A stretch of 21,678 bases of DNA from Omnitrophica WOR_2 bacterium RIFCSPHIGHO2_02_FULL_52_10 (GCA_001805655.1 MHGR01000008.1:3111-24788), one strand, 5' to 3'. Counted from the stretch's first letter, positions 1 to 8,329 are shown. The notes: generated by a model not told the origin, from the letters alone. Numbers and translations: made by a program.

Positions 1-1
1 G

Positions 2-1216
2 CGTGAAATACTGACATTCATTTTGGCCGGAGGCAGAGGCGAAAGGCTGGACCCCCTGACCAGGGACCGCACCAAGCCGGCTGTGCCGTTCGGTGGGATT
101 TACCGCATCATTGACTTTACCCTGAGCAATTGCGTCAATTCGGGATTAAGGTGGGTCTATGTCCTGACCCAGTACAAGTCGTTTTCGCTGCAGAAGCATT
201 TGCTTTCCGGCTGGGATGTCTGCTCGAACCAGCTGGGGGAATTCATCGATGTCATTCCCGCCCAGCAGCGGCTCAGCACCGATTGGTACAAGGGCACGGC
301 GGACGCCATCTACCAGAACATTTACGCCATCCAGGATTATGACCCTGAGCTTATCCTCATCCTGTCGGGAGACCATATTTATAAAATGGATTACCGGGAG
401 ATGATCCGTTTCCACCGGGAGCAAAAAGCCGATGTCACGGTGGCCTGTGTCACGATGCCCAAAGAAACGTCCGTCAATTTCGGGGTGATTGAGGTGGACC
501 GGGACCAGCACGTCCGCGGATTTCAGGAGAAGCCCGAAAAGCCAAAAACAGTGCCTAAACAGCCCGATGTCATTTACGCCTCGATGGGCATTTATTTGTT
601 TAACCGGGATACCTTGTTGAGCGAGCTGGACGAAGACGCCCATGCCTCCGCGTCCGAAAATGATTTCGGCAAAAACGTGATCCCGCAGATGCTCAAGAAC
701 AACAGAAAGGTATATGTTTATAATTTTGTCGACGCCAACGGCCGGCCGAAATACTGGCGGGATATCGGGACGCGCGACGCGTATTACCAGTCCAACATGG
801 ATTTGCTCAAGCAGGGCTCCGAATTCAACCTGTTCGACCGGGCGTGGCCGGTGAGGACCTATCATGAGCAGTACCCGCCCATTAAAATCGCCAGCACGGC
901 GCACGGGGCCGGAGCGATTGTGGATTCCTTGATCGCCGGCGGGTGCGTGATCGAGGGGGGATTGGTCGAGCATTCGATCCTCTCGTCCAATGTCCGGATT
1001 CATGATCAAGCCGAGGTCAGGCATTCCATCATCATGGAGGGCGTGACCGTCGGCAAGAACGCCAAGGTCCGCAATGCCATCATTGATAAGGAAGTGGTCA
1101 TTCCCGACGGCACGGCCATCGGGTATGATTTGAACGTGGATAAGAAGCGTTTCACGCTCACGACGTCCGGGATCGTCATTGTGGCCAAGAAGTCTTCCGT
1201 TCCCAAATTATCTTAG
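2..1216 (+). CDS. glgC: Glucose-1-phosphate adenylyltransferase (5' partial)
   Basis: Makes ADP-glucose from glucose-1-phosphate and ATP, the committed step of bacterial glycogen synthesis in the cytoplasm. The N-terminal nucleotidyltransferase domain shows the pyrophosphorylase signature LAGGRGERLDPLT followed by KPAVPFGG. Further on are SGDHIYKMDY, FQEKP (sugar-phosphate-binding lysine in the family) and YWRDIGT. The last ~110 residues have the hexapeptide-like pattern of a left-handed beta-helix. The reading frame stays open to base 2 and encodes REILTFI before LAGGRG, matching the family N-terminus, so the TTG at 23 is internal and the true start lies just upstream of the window. Only a few residues should be missing. 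It ends at TAG 1214-1216, 18 nt before fabV on the same strand. Identity is secure from motifs; the pairing with fabV has no obvious metabolic meaning. Confidence 0.95.
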   Translation, partial: REILTFILAGGRGERLDPLTRDRTKPAVPFGGIYRIIDFTLSNCVNSGLRWVYVLTQYKSFSLQKHLLSGWDVCSNQLGEFIDVIPAQQRLSTDWYKGTADAIYQNIYAIQDYDPELILILSGDHIYKMDYREMIRFHREQKADVTVACVTMPKETSVNFGVIEVDRDQHVRGFQEKPEKPKTVPKQPDVIYASMGIYLFNRDTLLSELDEDAHASASENDFGKNVIPQMLKNNRKVYVYNFVDANGRPKYWRDIGTRDAYYQSNMDLLKQGSEFNLFDRAWPVRTYHEQYPPIKIASTAHGAGAIVDSLIAGGCVIEGGLVEHSILSSNVRIHDQAEVRHSIIMEGVTVGKNAKVRNAIIDKEVVIPDGTAIGYDLNVDKKRFTLTTSGIVIVAKKSSVPKLS

Positions 1217-1234
1217 AAAGGATCACCAGCAACG

Positions 1235-2437
1235 ATGATTATTCAGCCCAAAGTACGGGGATTCATTTGCACGACGGCCCACCCGGCCGGTTGCGCCCGG
1301 CATATTCAGGAGCAGATTGATCATGTGCGCAAGGGCGGGCCGATTTCCGGCGGCCCCCGCAAAGCCCTGGTCATAGGTGCTTCCACCGGGTACGGATTGT
1401 CCTCGCGCATTGTTGCGGCGTTCGGCGGCGGTGCTGCGACCATCGGCGTGTTTTTCGAGAAGGAATCGAACGGCGCAAAGACGGCCTCGGCCGGATGGTA
1501 TAATTCCGTCGCTTTTGAGCAGAAGGCCCGCGCCGCGGGATTGTACGCCAAGAGTTTCAACGGCGATGCTTATACGGATGACATTAAAGCCCGGGTCGTG
1601 GAAACGATCAAGAAAGATTGGGGCAAGGGGAGCGTTGACCTTGTGATTTACAGCCTGGCGGCGCCCCGGCGCGAGCACCCGAGGACCGGCCAGGTGGCCC
1701 GGTCCGCCCTGAAACCGATAGGCAGGGGATATTCAAATATATCCATTGATTTGTCCAATGACCAATTGGAAACGGTGACGCTGCCCGCCGCCACCCAGGA
1801 AGAGATTGACCAAACCGTATCTGTCATGGGAGGGGAAGATTGGGAATTTTGGATCGATGCCCTTGAGCGCGAAGGACTCTTGGCCAAGGGTGCCGTGACC
1901 GTGGCCTACTCCTATATAGGTCCGGAGCTGACGCGGGCCGTGTACCGCAACGGCACGATCGGCAAGGCGAAGGATCATCTGGAGGCCACGGCCAAAAAGC
2001 TTGACGCGCGTTTTAAGAAAATCAACGGACGGGCGCTGATCTCCGTGAACAAAGCCCTGGTGACGCAGTCCAGCTCCGCCATACCATTCATTCCTTTATA
2101 TTTCATTTTGTTAAGCAAGGTCATGAAGAGCATGGGCATCGAGGAAGGGTGCATTGAGCAGATGGACCGCCTCTTCCGTGGCTTCCTCTATAAAGGGGGC
2201 GGGATTTCCGTGGATAAAAGCGGTTTTATCCGCCTGGATGACCGCGAGATGCGCGCCGAAGTACAAAAGATTGTCGCGCGGAATTGGGATAATCTGACGA
2301 ACGACAACCTTAAAGAGTTTACCGATCTTGAAGGGTACCACAAAGACTTCCTAAAGCTTTTCGGTTTCGGTTTGGAAGGCGTCGACTACAATGCCGATGT
2401 CGAGCCGGACCAAAGGCTCCTTTCTGTTTCCGCGTAA
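1235..2437 (+). CDS. fabV: Trans-2-enoyl-ACP/CoA reductase FabV
   Basis: NADH-dependent reductase of the final step in each fatty-acid elongation cycle (enoyl-ACP to acyl-ACP); some family members act on enoyl-CoA. The 400-aa length is normal for FabV. The start MIIQPKVRGFICTTAHP is the family N-terminus, which fixes the ATG at 1235. A nucleotide-binding GASTGYG lies at residues 48-54. The catalytic Tyr-X8-Lys of the FabV subclass is seen as Y237 and K246 in YRNGTIGKAK, preceded by AYSYIGPELT. An AAGGA-like ribosome site sits about 13 nt upstream, rather far. FabV is intrinsically less sensitive to triclosan than FabI in characterised species; that is family knowledge, not shown here. No other fab genes are present nearby. 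Confidence 0.95.
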   Translation: MIIQPKVRGFICTTAHPAGCARHIQEQIDHVRKGGPISGGPRKALVIGASTGYGLSSRIVAAFGGGAATIGVFFEKESNGAKTASAGWYNSVAFEQKARAAGLYAKSFNGDAYTDDIKARVVETIKKDWGKGSVDLVIYSLAAPRREHPRTGQVARSALKPIGRGYSNISIDLSNDQLETVTLPAATQEEIDQTVSVMGGEDWEFWIDALEREGLLAKGAVTVAYSYIGPELTRAVYRNGTIGKAKDHLEATAKKLDARFKKINGRALISVNKALVTQSSSAIPFIPLYFILLSKVMKSMGIEEGCIEQMDRLFRGFLYKGGGISVDKSGFIRLDDREMRAEVQKIVARNWDNLTNDNLKEFTDLEGYHKDFLKLFGFGLEGVDYNADVEPDQRLLSVSA

Positions 2438-2556
2438 AATCTATTTTCCTCAATCTATCTTCCCCGCAAGTAAGTTGCCTGTAAGAAATGTCATGATATG
2501 TAATATAATGTTATTATATACGTCTAATGTCAAATTATGTAATGATATGTAGAATA

Positions 2557-2596
2557 CAGAACTAATTTACATAATTTACGGATATTCAGAACTAAT
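2557..2596 (+). repeat. Direct repeat pair CAGAACTAAT, 30-bp period
   Basis: Two identical 10-mers begin at 2557 and 2587, about three helical turns apart and so on the same face of the DNA. They are upstream of the predicted promoter at 2670-2698. The arrangement suits an operator pair, but function is inferred only from spacing. Confidence 0.4.
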
Positions 2597-2669
2597 ATGA
2601 AATACAATTGTTAATAATGCATTAAACATGGTCATATTGAAATATAACTGAAGAAAACTGATATAAATA

Positions 2670-2698
2670 TTGACATATGTATAGTTATGTAATAAATT
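2670..2698 (+). promoter_or_regulatory. Sigma70-type promoter for HTH gene and smc
   Basis: TTGACA at 2670-2675 is a perfect -35 box. A 17-nt spacer leads to TAAATT at 2693-2698 (4 of 6 matches to the -10 consensus). Transcription would start near 2705, about 55 nt before the HTH gene start. Its position favours the ATG at 2760 over the upstream TTG at 2697, which would fall within the -10 box. Confidence 0.55.
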
Positions 2699-2759
2699 GT
2701 TTTCTACGCACAGCGTGATGCTGCTTATTCATTTTATTAGGGTTACAATATTTTGCCTC

Positions 2760-2933
2760 ATGACCGAAAAAGAATTGATGACCATAGAAGAGATTGCCGA
2801 TTACCTGCGCGTCAAGAAACGCACGGTATACGAATGGCTGAAGAAAGGGAAGATCCCCGCCTTCAAGACCGTCGGCCAATGGCGGTTCAAGAAGGCCCAG
2901 ATCGACCGATGGCTGGAAAGCCAGCAGGCGTAA
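2760..2933 (+). CDS. Small MerR/excisionase-family HTH DNA-binding protein
   Basis: A 57-residue protein that is almost entirely one winged helix-turn-helix of the HTH_17 (excisionase/MerR-like) family. Recognition is by the pattern TIEEIADYLRVKKRTVYEWL, then KGKIPAFKTVGQWRFKK and the closing IDRWLE. No effector or catalytic domain is attached. The reading frame could extend to a TTG at 2697, adding a hydrophobic 21-residue stretch, but that start overlaps the predicted -10 box. I therefore use ATG 2760; ATG 2778 is an alternative. No strong ribosome site precedes it. It lies 63 nt before smc and probably shares its transcript. Such proteins occur both as phage excisionases and as chromosomal regulators; no integrase or att site is near, so a regulator or nucleoid-associated role is more likely. 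Confidence 0.75.
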   Translation: MTEKELMTIEEIADYLRVKKRTVYEWLKKGKIPAFKTVGQWRFKKAQIDRWLESQQA

Positions 2934-2996
2934 ACAGAGATTTAAGTCAGATAAAACATTCCGCGCAAGACAAAGTTATTCAAGAGAGGAGCGTGT

Positions 2997-5900
2997 ATGT
3001 ATTTTAAAAAGCTGGAGATTTTCGGGTTCAAATCCTTCGCCGACAAAACGGTATTGCATTTCGAGCCCGGCATCACGGCGATTGTCGGCCCCAACGGCTG
3101 CGGCAAGAGCAATATTTTTGACGCCGTGCGCTGGGTCCTCGGAGAGCAAAGTGTTAAGGAATTGCGCGGCTCCTCCATGGAGGACGTGATTTTCAGCGGC
3201 ACGGCCAGCAAGCCTTCGCTCGGGTTTGCCGAGGTCAGCCTGACGCTGGCGAACGAATCCCGCATGCTAAAAATCGAATACGATGAAGTGACCATCACCC
3301 GCCGCCTGTTCCGCTCCGGGGAAAGCGAATATCTTCTCAATAAAACGGTCGTGCGATTAAGGGACATTCAGGAATTGCTGATGGGGACCGGCATCGGCGC
3401 CGAGGCGTATTCTCTTATCCAGCAGGGGAAGGTCGACCTGGTCGTCAGCGCCCGCCCCGATGACCGGCGCATGATTTTTGATGAGGCCGCGGGAATCACG
3501 AAATATAAAACAAAAAAACGCGAGGCCATGAACAGGCTGAAGGACACGGAAAACAACCTGCTGCGCATCAACGATATCACGGTGGAGGTGAAGCGCCAGA
3601 TCGGCTCGATCGAGCGCCAGGCGAACAAGGCCCGCAAATATAAAGTGGAATTCGAGCGGTTGAAGGGTCTGGAAGTGCAGATGGCGGAGCGCCAAATCAA
3701 CTCTTTTGATGAGCACAAAAGCGGCATCCGGGCCAAGCTCGAGGCGCTCAGGGAAAAAGAGGGCCAGCTGCACAAGGAGCACGAGGATTTAGCCAACCTT
3801 TTGGTCAATGAAGAAAGTTACCTCCTGGAACTGGAGCAGAAGATCAGCGAGACGCAGGCCGAGGAAATCAAGCTGGAAGGCGTCATTGACCTCAATAACC
3901 GGCAGATCGGGTTTAACCACGAGCGCATCGGGAACATCGAGCAAAACAGGCAGAAGCTGACGGAGCAAAAAGGGGAATTGATTGAGCGCTGCCGGCGCCA
4001 GCAGGCCAAGGTCGAGGAAATGAAGCGCACGATTGCGGATATTGAAAAGGCCCTGCAGTTCAATCAGCAGCAACTGGGGGAGAAGCGGGATTATTTAAGG
4101 AGCATTGAGGGCTCCATCGACTTCGCCCGGGGCAAAATCAAGGAGCATGAGGAAAAGACGCTCAGCCTCACTTCCCATCAGGTCAGCCTGCGTAACGAAT
4201 TGACGGATGCCATGAAGGAAAACCAGGGAAGCTTGGCCCGCAAGCGCCGCCTGGAAATGGAAAACGAAAAGGTGCTATGCGAGAAAAAGGACATTGACCA
4301 GAAGTTACGGACGGTCGACGGCCAAATCAACAATTTGAAGGACATGATCCGCGCGCTGGAGGAGAAGAAGCTGAACAGCAAGCAGCTGATTGAGGAGTCG
4401 AAGATCCGGCTGGCCAATCTCGGTGAGCAGATCAGCGCCTTGGAGCGCAAAAGCTTGGCCTTGAGGTCCCAAAAAGAATTTATTGAAAAGCTGCACGCGC
4501 AATACCAGGACATCCCTGACCCGATCATCGAAGGGCGGTTAATCACCCAACTCCCGCCGTCCGAACATCACACCGGGATTCTGGGGAAGGTCAAGGAAGT
4601 CCGCGCTCTGAACGGGGATGATTTGCGCCGGATGCAGGCCAGTCTGGGGCAGGCCGAAGCGCAACAGATCTATGAGATCTTTTGCGAAACCAAGTTCATC
4701 GAATTGGATCCCAAGCAAATTTCCGCGAAAATCGATGAGATCAATTTGGAGAACGATGCCTTGATCATGCAGAAGGAAACGCTTCAGCAAAAGATACAGG
4801 AGCAGCGCGGCTCCCTGGAGGGAATTGAACTGGAAATCCAGGAAACGGAAAAAAGGCAGTCTGTCTTAAGCGCGCAGAAATCGGACATCCTCATCGAAGT
4901 GAAAAAATTGACCGACGAGCTGGAGCTGCTGCAGTGCGAGCTGCAGGAAGTGAATGAGCTGCTGGCGACGCTCAAGAAAAGGGAAGAGGAGCTGAACTAC
5001 CGCCTGGATACGGTCAACCAGGATATCGGCTGGTGCCAGAATGATATCAAGGAAAAGCAGATTCAGATTTCCATCCAGTCCAAGGAAAAGGAGGAGGTTC
5101 TGGTCGCGATGGCGCAGCTGGAAACGGAAATTGAGTCCAGCCGCGAGAAGCTGAAGAGCGACCGGCAGCATGAATCCCTGTTTTCGCAGGACCTGGACAA
5201 ATACCTCGAGGAGATCAAAAAGATCGATGACGAGGTGAACCTGCAATCCGATAAGAGGAAGGTCTACGTGGCGGAGATCGAAAGCCTGCAGAACGCGATT
5301 GCCGAAAACAAGGCCGGCCGGGAAGCCATCCAGGAAACCCTGGCGGAGAATAAACGCCAGAAAGAGGACTTGGCCCAGCGGATGAACAGCGCCCGCGAAC
5401 AGATGAGCTCGACCACCAAGGAAATCGACCGCATCCGGCAGGACCTGCATAACCAGGAGCTTGAGGACCAAAAAATCGGGTTCAACGCGCAAGACATCAA
5501 GAACCGGCTGTTGCAAACCTACAAGATAGATTTTGACCGGGCCATCCGGGAAGGGTTAAGCGCCGGGCAGGATTTGACGCAACTAAACGCTGAAGGAAAT
5601 CAGCAACCCCAAGCGGCGCCACCCAGAGCAATGAGCAACAACGAGTTGGAAGAGGAGCTGCAACACCTGAGAAAACGCTGCGAATCCTACGGCAGCGTCA
5701 ACCTCGTGGCCATCGAGGAATACGAGGAATTGAAGGGCCGGTTTGAATTTCTCACCAAGCAGCAGAGCGACCTGTTCGAAGCGAAATCGCAGCTGATGAA
5801 CACCATCAGCAAGATTAACCGCTCCACCCGGCAGATGTTCCTGGAAACCTTCAATAAGGTCAGCGAAGAATTCCGGATCTATTTCCGCGCCCTCTTTGGG

Positions 5901-6317
5901 GGAGGGGAGGCCCAGTTGATTCTGCTGGACCCCGAGAATGTGCTGGAATCGGGTATCGAAATCGTGGCCAAGCCACCGGGGAAAAAATTACAGAACATCA
6001 GCCTTCTTTCCGGCGGAGAGAAGTCATTGACGGCGATCGCGCTGATCTTCGGCGTCTTCAAGGTCAATCCGAGCCCCTTCTGCGTGCTCGATGAGATTGA
6101 CGCGGCGCTGGACGAGTCCAATGTCGGGCGCTTCAGCTATCTCCTGAAGGAGTTCGCCAAGGTCGCGCAGTTCATCGTGATCACGCACAATAAAAAGACC
6201 ATTGCCAATTCCGACGTGATGTACGGCATCACGATGCCTGAGACGGGGGTTTCCCGCATCGTGTCGGTGAAGTTCTCTGAAGAGAAAGAAAAAGAAAGAG
6301 AGCTGGTGGAGGTTTAA
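2997..6317 (+). CDS. smc: Chromosome segregation ATPase SMC with reduced hinge
   Basis: Core subunit of the SMC-ScpAB condensin that compacts and individualises chromosomes. The N-terminal head has Walker A GPNGCGKSN at residues 31-39 and the Q-loop/arm junction IQQGKVDLVV with DEAAGITKYK. The C-terminal head has the ABC signature LLSGGEKSLTA (about 1003-1013), Walker B CVLDEID (D1032, E1033) and ITHNKKT. Two heptad-rich coiled-coil arms of roughly 330-350 residues lie between. The hinge between them spans only about residues 500-578 and lacks the glycine-rich dimerisation motifs of the usual domain; total length is 1106 rather than about 1150-1190. A Gln/Pro-rich linker occurs near 865-885. 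GAGAGGAG 5 nt before ATG 2997 is an excellent ribosome site. Its partner scpB is at 17739; scpA is not in the window. Confidence 0.95.
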   Translation: MYFKKLEIFGFKSFADKTVLHFEPGITAIVGPNGCGKSNIFDAVRWVLGEQSVKELRGSSMEDVIFSGTASKPSLGFAEVSLTLANESRMLKIEYDEVTITRRLFRSGESEYLLNKTVVRLRDIQELLMGTGIGAEAYSLIQQGKVDLVVSARPDDRRMIFDEAAGITKYKTKKREAMNRLKDTENNLLRINDITVEVKRQIGSIERQANKARKYKVEFERLKGLEVQMAERQINSFDEHKSGIRAKLEALREKEGQLHKEHEDLANLLVNEESYLLELEQKISETQAEEIKLEGVIDLNNRQIGFNHERIGNIEQNRQKLTEQKGELIERCRRQQAKVEEMKRTIADIEKALQFNQQQLGEKRDYLRSIEGSIDFARGKIKEHEEKTLSLTSHQVSLRNELTDAMKENQGSLARKRRLEMENEKVLCEKKDIDQKLRTVDGQINNLKDMIRALEEKKLNSKQLIEESKIRLANLGEQISALERKSLALRSQKEFIEKLHAQYQDIPDPIIEGRLITQLPPSEHHTGILGKVKEVRALNGDDLRRMQASLGQAEAQQIYEIFCETKFIELDPKQISAKIDEINLENDALIMQKETLQQKIQEQRGSLEGIELEIQETEKRQSVLSAQKSDILIEVKKLTDELELLQCELQEVNELLATLKKREEELNYRLDTVNQDIGWCQNDIKEKQIQISIQSKEKEEVLVAMAQLETEIESSREKLKSDRQHESLFSQDLDKYLEEIKKIDDEVNLQSDKRKVYVAEIESLQNAIAENKAGREAIQETLAENKRQKEDLAQRMNSAREQMSSTTKEIDRIRQDLHNQELEDQKIGFNAQDIKNRLLQTYKIDFDRAIREGLSAGQDLTQLNAEGNQQPQAAPPRAMSNNELEEELQHLRKRCESYGSVNLVAIEEYEELKGRFEFLTKQQSDLFEAKSQLMNTISKINRSTRQMFLETFNKVSEEFRIYFRALFGGGEAQLILLDPENVLESGIEIVAKPPGKKLQNISLLSGGEKSLTAIALIFGVFKVNPSPFCVLDEIDAALDESNVGRFSYLLKEFAKVAQFIVITHNKKTIANSDVMYGITMPETGVSRIVSVKFSEEKEKERELVEV

Positions 6318-6330
6318 CCGGGGCGGTGAA

Positions 6331-7518
6331 TTAAGCGGTGCAGGTTGTATTCTTGCCGCTGTGCTTGGCCGCGTAGAGAGCCTTGTCCGCCCGGCCGATC
6401 AAAGTTTCCTTGGTCTGGTCCGTGTCTTTGGAGAAGACCGCAAGGCCAATGCTGATGGTGACGCGGCCCGGCTGGCCGGACGAAAATCCCGGAAAGGCGT
6501 GCTCGGCAACATTCTGGCGGACGCGCTCGGCGATGCCGCAGGCCTGCTCTGCGTTGGTTTCCCTCAAGATCATCGAGAATTCCTCCCCGCCGTAGCGGCA
6601 GGCGTAATCGCCCTCCCTTGAAGAAGCGAGGAGGATATGGGCAATGTCTTTGAGGACAATATCCCCGTTTTGATGCCCGCAGCGGTCATTCAGTTCCTTA
6701 AAATTATCGACGTCGATCATTAACAGGCTGAGGGGCTGGCCGGCGGCCCGCGCCTGCTCGATGGATTCGGCGAGCTTATCCTGAAAATAACCGTGGTTCC
6801 ATAAATTGGTCAGCGCGTCGGTATGGCTTTTATGCTTGGTGATTTCATAAAGCCTGGAATTCTCGATCGCCAGGCTGGCGTGATCCGCCAGCATGGAAAA
6901 TATCTTCAACTCATCGTCCGAAATCGGTTTCTGGGTGTAGAGGTTGTCCGCGATAATCAGTCCGTTCACCTGGTTCTTGATTTTCAGGGGCATGATGACA
7001 AGCTCGTTGGTCTTGAAGACCTGCAGCAAAGGGTCCTGCGCGTGGTCAGATATTTTCTCTTTTGGAATATGCACCGGCGACCCCTCCAAAAAGGCCGTGA
7101 TCAGAAGGTTGTCCTTGGTCGTGCTTAAGGGGATCTTGAGCGGTTCGACCGTCTTGAACAGGGCCCCCTGTCCGATGTTTTTATCGAGGATGTTATCTTG
7201 GATAAAATCGTCCAAGCTGTGCTTGGACCCGGAGATATAGCGCCAAATGCTCTGGGCATGCTCCAGCGATTCCGGCCCCAGCGCCATTTTCGGTTCGAGG
7301 CAGCGGGTGACATTGTTCGCCAGATAGAGAATCGCCCGGTTGAACCCCAGCCCCGTATGGGAAGTTACGCCGGTGAGGATGATGTAAAGGATCTCCCTGA
7401 GTTCTAGCGTTGTGCGCATGGCCCGGCTGACTTCGTAAAGGATCGACAGCTCCCTGCGCGCCCGCTCGATTTCTTTTTGAACGGTATCATCCGTTTGCTT
7501 TTGATGAATATTAATCAT
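6331..7518 (-). CDS. GAF-GGDEF diguanylate cyclase
   Basis: Predicted cytoplasmic enzyme making cyclic di-GMP from two GTP. Residues ~25-222 look like a GAF sensor domain after a short helical N-terminus; residues ~234-392 are the GGDEF domain. The active-site motif is GGEEF (310-314), and metal-binding D269 lies in LMIDVDNFK. The product-inhibition I-site RxxD (REGD, 301-304) sits exactly five residues before GGEEF, so feedback inhibition by c-di-GMP is expected. I see no transmembrane segment or phosphoreceiver domain, so the input is probably a small ligand or protein bound to GAF. It is the only - strand gene in the window, convergent with smc across 13 nt. The start ATG (7516-7518) has only a weak ribosome site. 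Confidence 0.92.
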   Translation of the reverse strand: MINIHQKQTDDTVQKEIERARRELSILYEVSRAMRTTLELREILYIILTGVTSHTGLGFNRAILYLANNVTRCLEPKMALGPESLEHAQSIWRYISGSKHSLDDFIQDNILDKNIGQGALFKTVEPLKIPLSTTKDNLLITAFLEGSPVHIPKEKISDHAQDPLLQVFKTNELVIMPLKIKNQVNGLIIADNLYTQKPISDDELKIFSMLADHASLAIENSRLYEITKHKSHTDALTNLWNHGYFQDKLAESIEQARAAGQPLSLLMIDVDNFKELNDRCGHQNGDIVLKDIAHILLASSREGDYACRYGGEEFSMILRETNAEQACGIAERVRQNVAEHAFPGFSSGQPGRVTISIGLAVFSKDTDQTKETLIGRADKALYAAKHSGKNTTCTA

Positions 7519-7566
7519 TTCTGTTGTTTAACTAGCCCTGCCACAATTAGGAATATTTATGATGGA

Positions 7567-7595
7567 AGGTTAACATTTTGAAGGGTGATTGTCAA
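7567..7595 (-). promoter_or_regulatory. Possible promoter of the diguanylate cyclase gene
   Basis: Read on the - strand: TTGACA (7595-7590), a 17-nt spacer, then TAACCT (7572-7567). The -35 is perfect; the -10 matches 3 of 6. Transcription would begin near 7560, leaving about a 40-nt leader before the ATG at 7518. Confidence 0.4.
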
Positions 7596-7597
7596 GC

Positions 7598-7623
7598 GCC
7601 GTTCCGGTATTGCCGAAACCGGC
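7598..7623. repeat. Imperfect palindrome between divergent promoters
   Basis: A 26-bp GC-rich dyad: left arm GCCGTTCCGG, right arm CCGAAACCGGC. It lies immediately outside the - strand -35 box and about 60 bp upstream of the + strand promoter. It could be an operator shared by both directions. It is not followed by a T-tract, so it is not a rho-independent terminator. Confidence 0.35.
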
Positions 7624-7682
7624 TACTTTGTAAATTTAATAATTTCAGATATTTGTGAGTTGTCTGGAAAGGCAGCGCTTTC

Positions 7683-7711
7683 TTGACAGACCCAATGCCG
7701 CATGTTATACT
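7683..7711 (+). promoter_or_regulatory. Near-consensus sigma70 promoter for cvpA-nif3-dnaG-rpoD
   Basis: TTGACA at 7683-7688, a 17-nt spacer and TATACT at 7706-7711: 11 of 12 consensus positions with ideal spacing. Transcription would start near 7718, about 39 nt before the CvpA-like ATG at 7757. It is the strongest promoter I can see in the window, fitting a unit that makes primase and the housekeeping sigma factor. Confidence 0.8.
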
Positions 7712-7756
7712 TTAGCACCTTTTCAGGGGTTTTCCGTTCCTAATTACTTTTCGGCA

Positions 7757-8329
7757 ATGGGTTTAAATGAAATTGATATTTTAATGGCGGCGGTCATGGC
7801 CGCAGTTATTTTCATCGGCCGGAAAGAGGGCCTCATTGCCGGATTGTTCAAGCTCTTTGGGATCTTGTGTGTTAGCTTCGTCACCCTGCATTATTATGTC
7901 CATTTCGCTGACTTTTTGCGGGCAAAATTTTTCGGTGAGAAAACCGCCACCGAATTCTTCGCCTTCAGCCTGCTGGCGATGCCAACGATACTGCTGTTTA
8001 TTTTGATCAGCCATGGCTGGGTTTTGATTTTGAAGGTCAAGATGCTTGCGGCCATCGACCGCTGGAGCGGGATGCTGTTGGCCTTGGTCCGCAGTTATTT
8101 TATCTGCGGTTTATTGTTCGTGGCCCTGGTCCTTTCGGACCACAGTTATGCCGCTCCGCGGGCCATGGCGTCGGTGAGCAGGGCCATATTCGCCTATGCG
8201 GCGGTCGGGTTTTATGAACGGGTTTATGTTTCCGTTATCCAGAAATATTTTCCGAATGAAAAAATAAACGAACATCCCTTCGGGGTGGTTGCGCAGGAAC
8301 CCAGCAGGAAAAAACCAAAACGCCGGTGA
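7757..8329 (+). CDS. CvpA-family inner-membrane protein
   Basis: A 190-residue integral membrane protein with four hydrophobic segments (about residues 5-20, 26-50, 68-95 and 103-127) and a basic C-terminal tail ending KKPKRR. The start MGLNEIDILMAAVMAAVIFI and the following GRKEGLIAGLFKLFG resemble the CvpA/colicin V production family, in which an early acidic D precedes the first helix. The molecular role of this family is poorly defined; it is linked to colicin V secretion and envelope stress in E. coli. The frame continues upstream to 7655, but that part overlaps the strong promoter at 7683-7711, so I start at ATG 7757. No clear ribosome site is visible. First gene of the unit leading to dnaG and rpoD. 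Confidence 0.75.
   Translation: MGLNEIDILMAAVMAAVIFIGRKEGLIAGLFKLFGILCVSFVTLHYYVHFADFLRAKFFGEKTATEFFAFSLLAMPTILLFILISHGWVLILKVKMLAAIDRWSGMLLALVRSYFICGLLFVALVLSDHSYAAPRAMASVSRAIFAYAAVGFYERVYVSVIQKYFPNEKINEHPFGVVAQEPSRKKPKRR

Larger units (their letters stand above)
2438..2759. other. AT-rich intergenic island with short direct repeats
   Basis: This 322-bp gap between fabV and the HTH gene is much richer in A+T than the flanking genes. I see no ORF with a plausible start and no terminator after fabV. It holds three copies of TATGTAAT (2497-2504, 2536-2543, 2686-2693), two of AATGTCA (2488-2494, 2526-2532) and two of CAGAACTAAT exactly 30 bp apart (2557-2566, 2587-2596). A promoter-like pair lies at its right end. 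The repeats could be binding sites for a regulator of the downstream HTH-smc unit, or merely low-complexity sequence. Confidence 0.6.

Noticed and set aside
146..1024. Long - strand reading frame opposite glgC
   Set aside because: It mirrors the codon pattern of a certain gene, has no family motif and no ribosome site.
2697..2759. Hydrophobic N-terminal extension of the HTH protein (possible membrane anchor)
   Set aside because: The TTG start overlaps the predicted -10 box and has no ribosome site.
2438..2759. Replication origin in the AT-rich island
   Set aside because: No DnaA-box-like TTATNCACA sequences and no dnaA or dnaN nearby; the repeats are of other types.
6318..6330. Bidirectional terminator between smc and the GGDEF gene
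   Set aside because: Only 13 nt separate the stop codons and I find no stem with a T-tract on either strand.
7655..7756. N-terminal extension of the CvpA-like protein
   Set aside because: It would span the near-consensus promoter at 7683-7711 and adds residues unlike the family; ATG 7757 fits.
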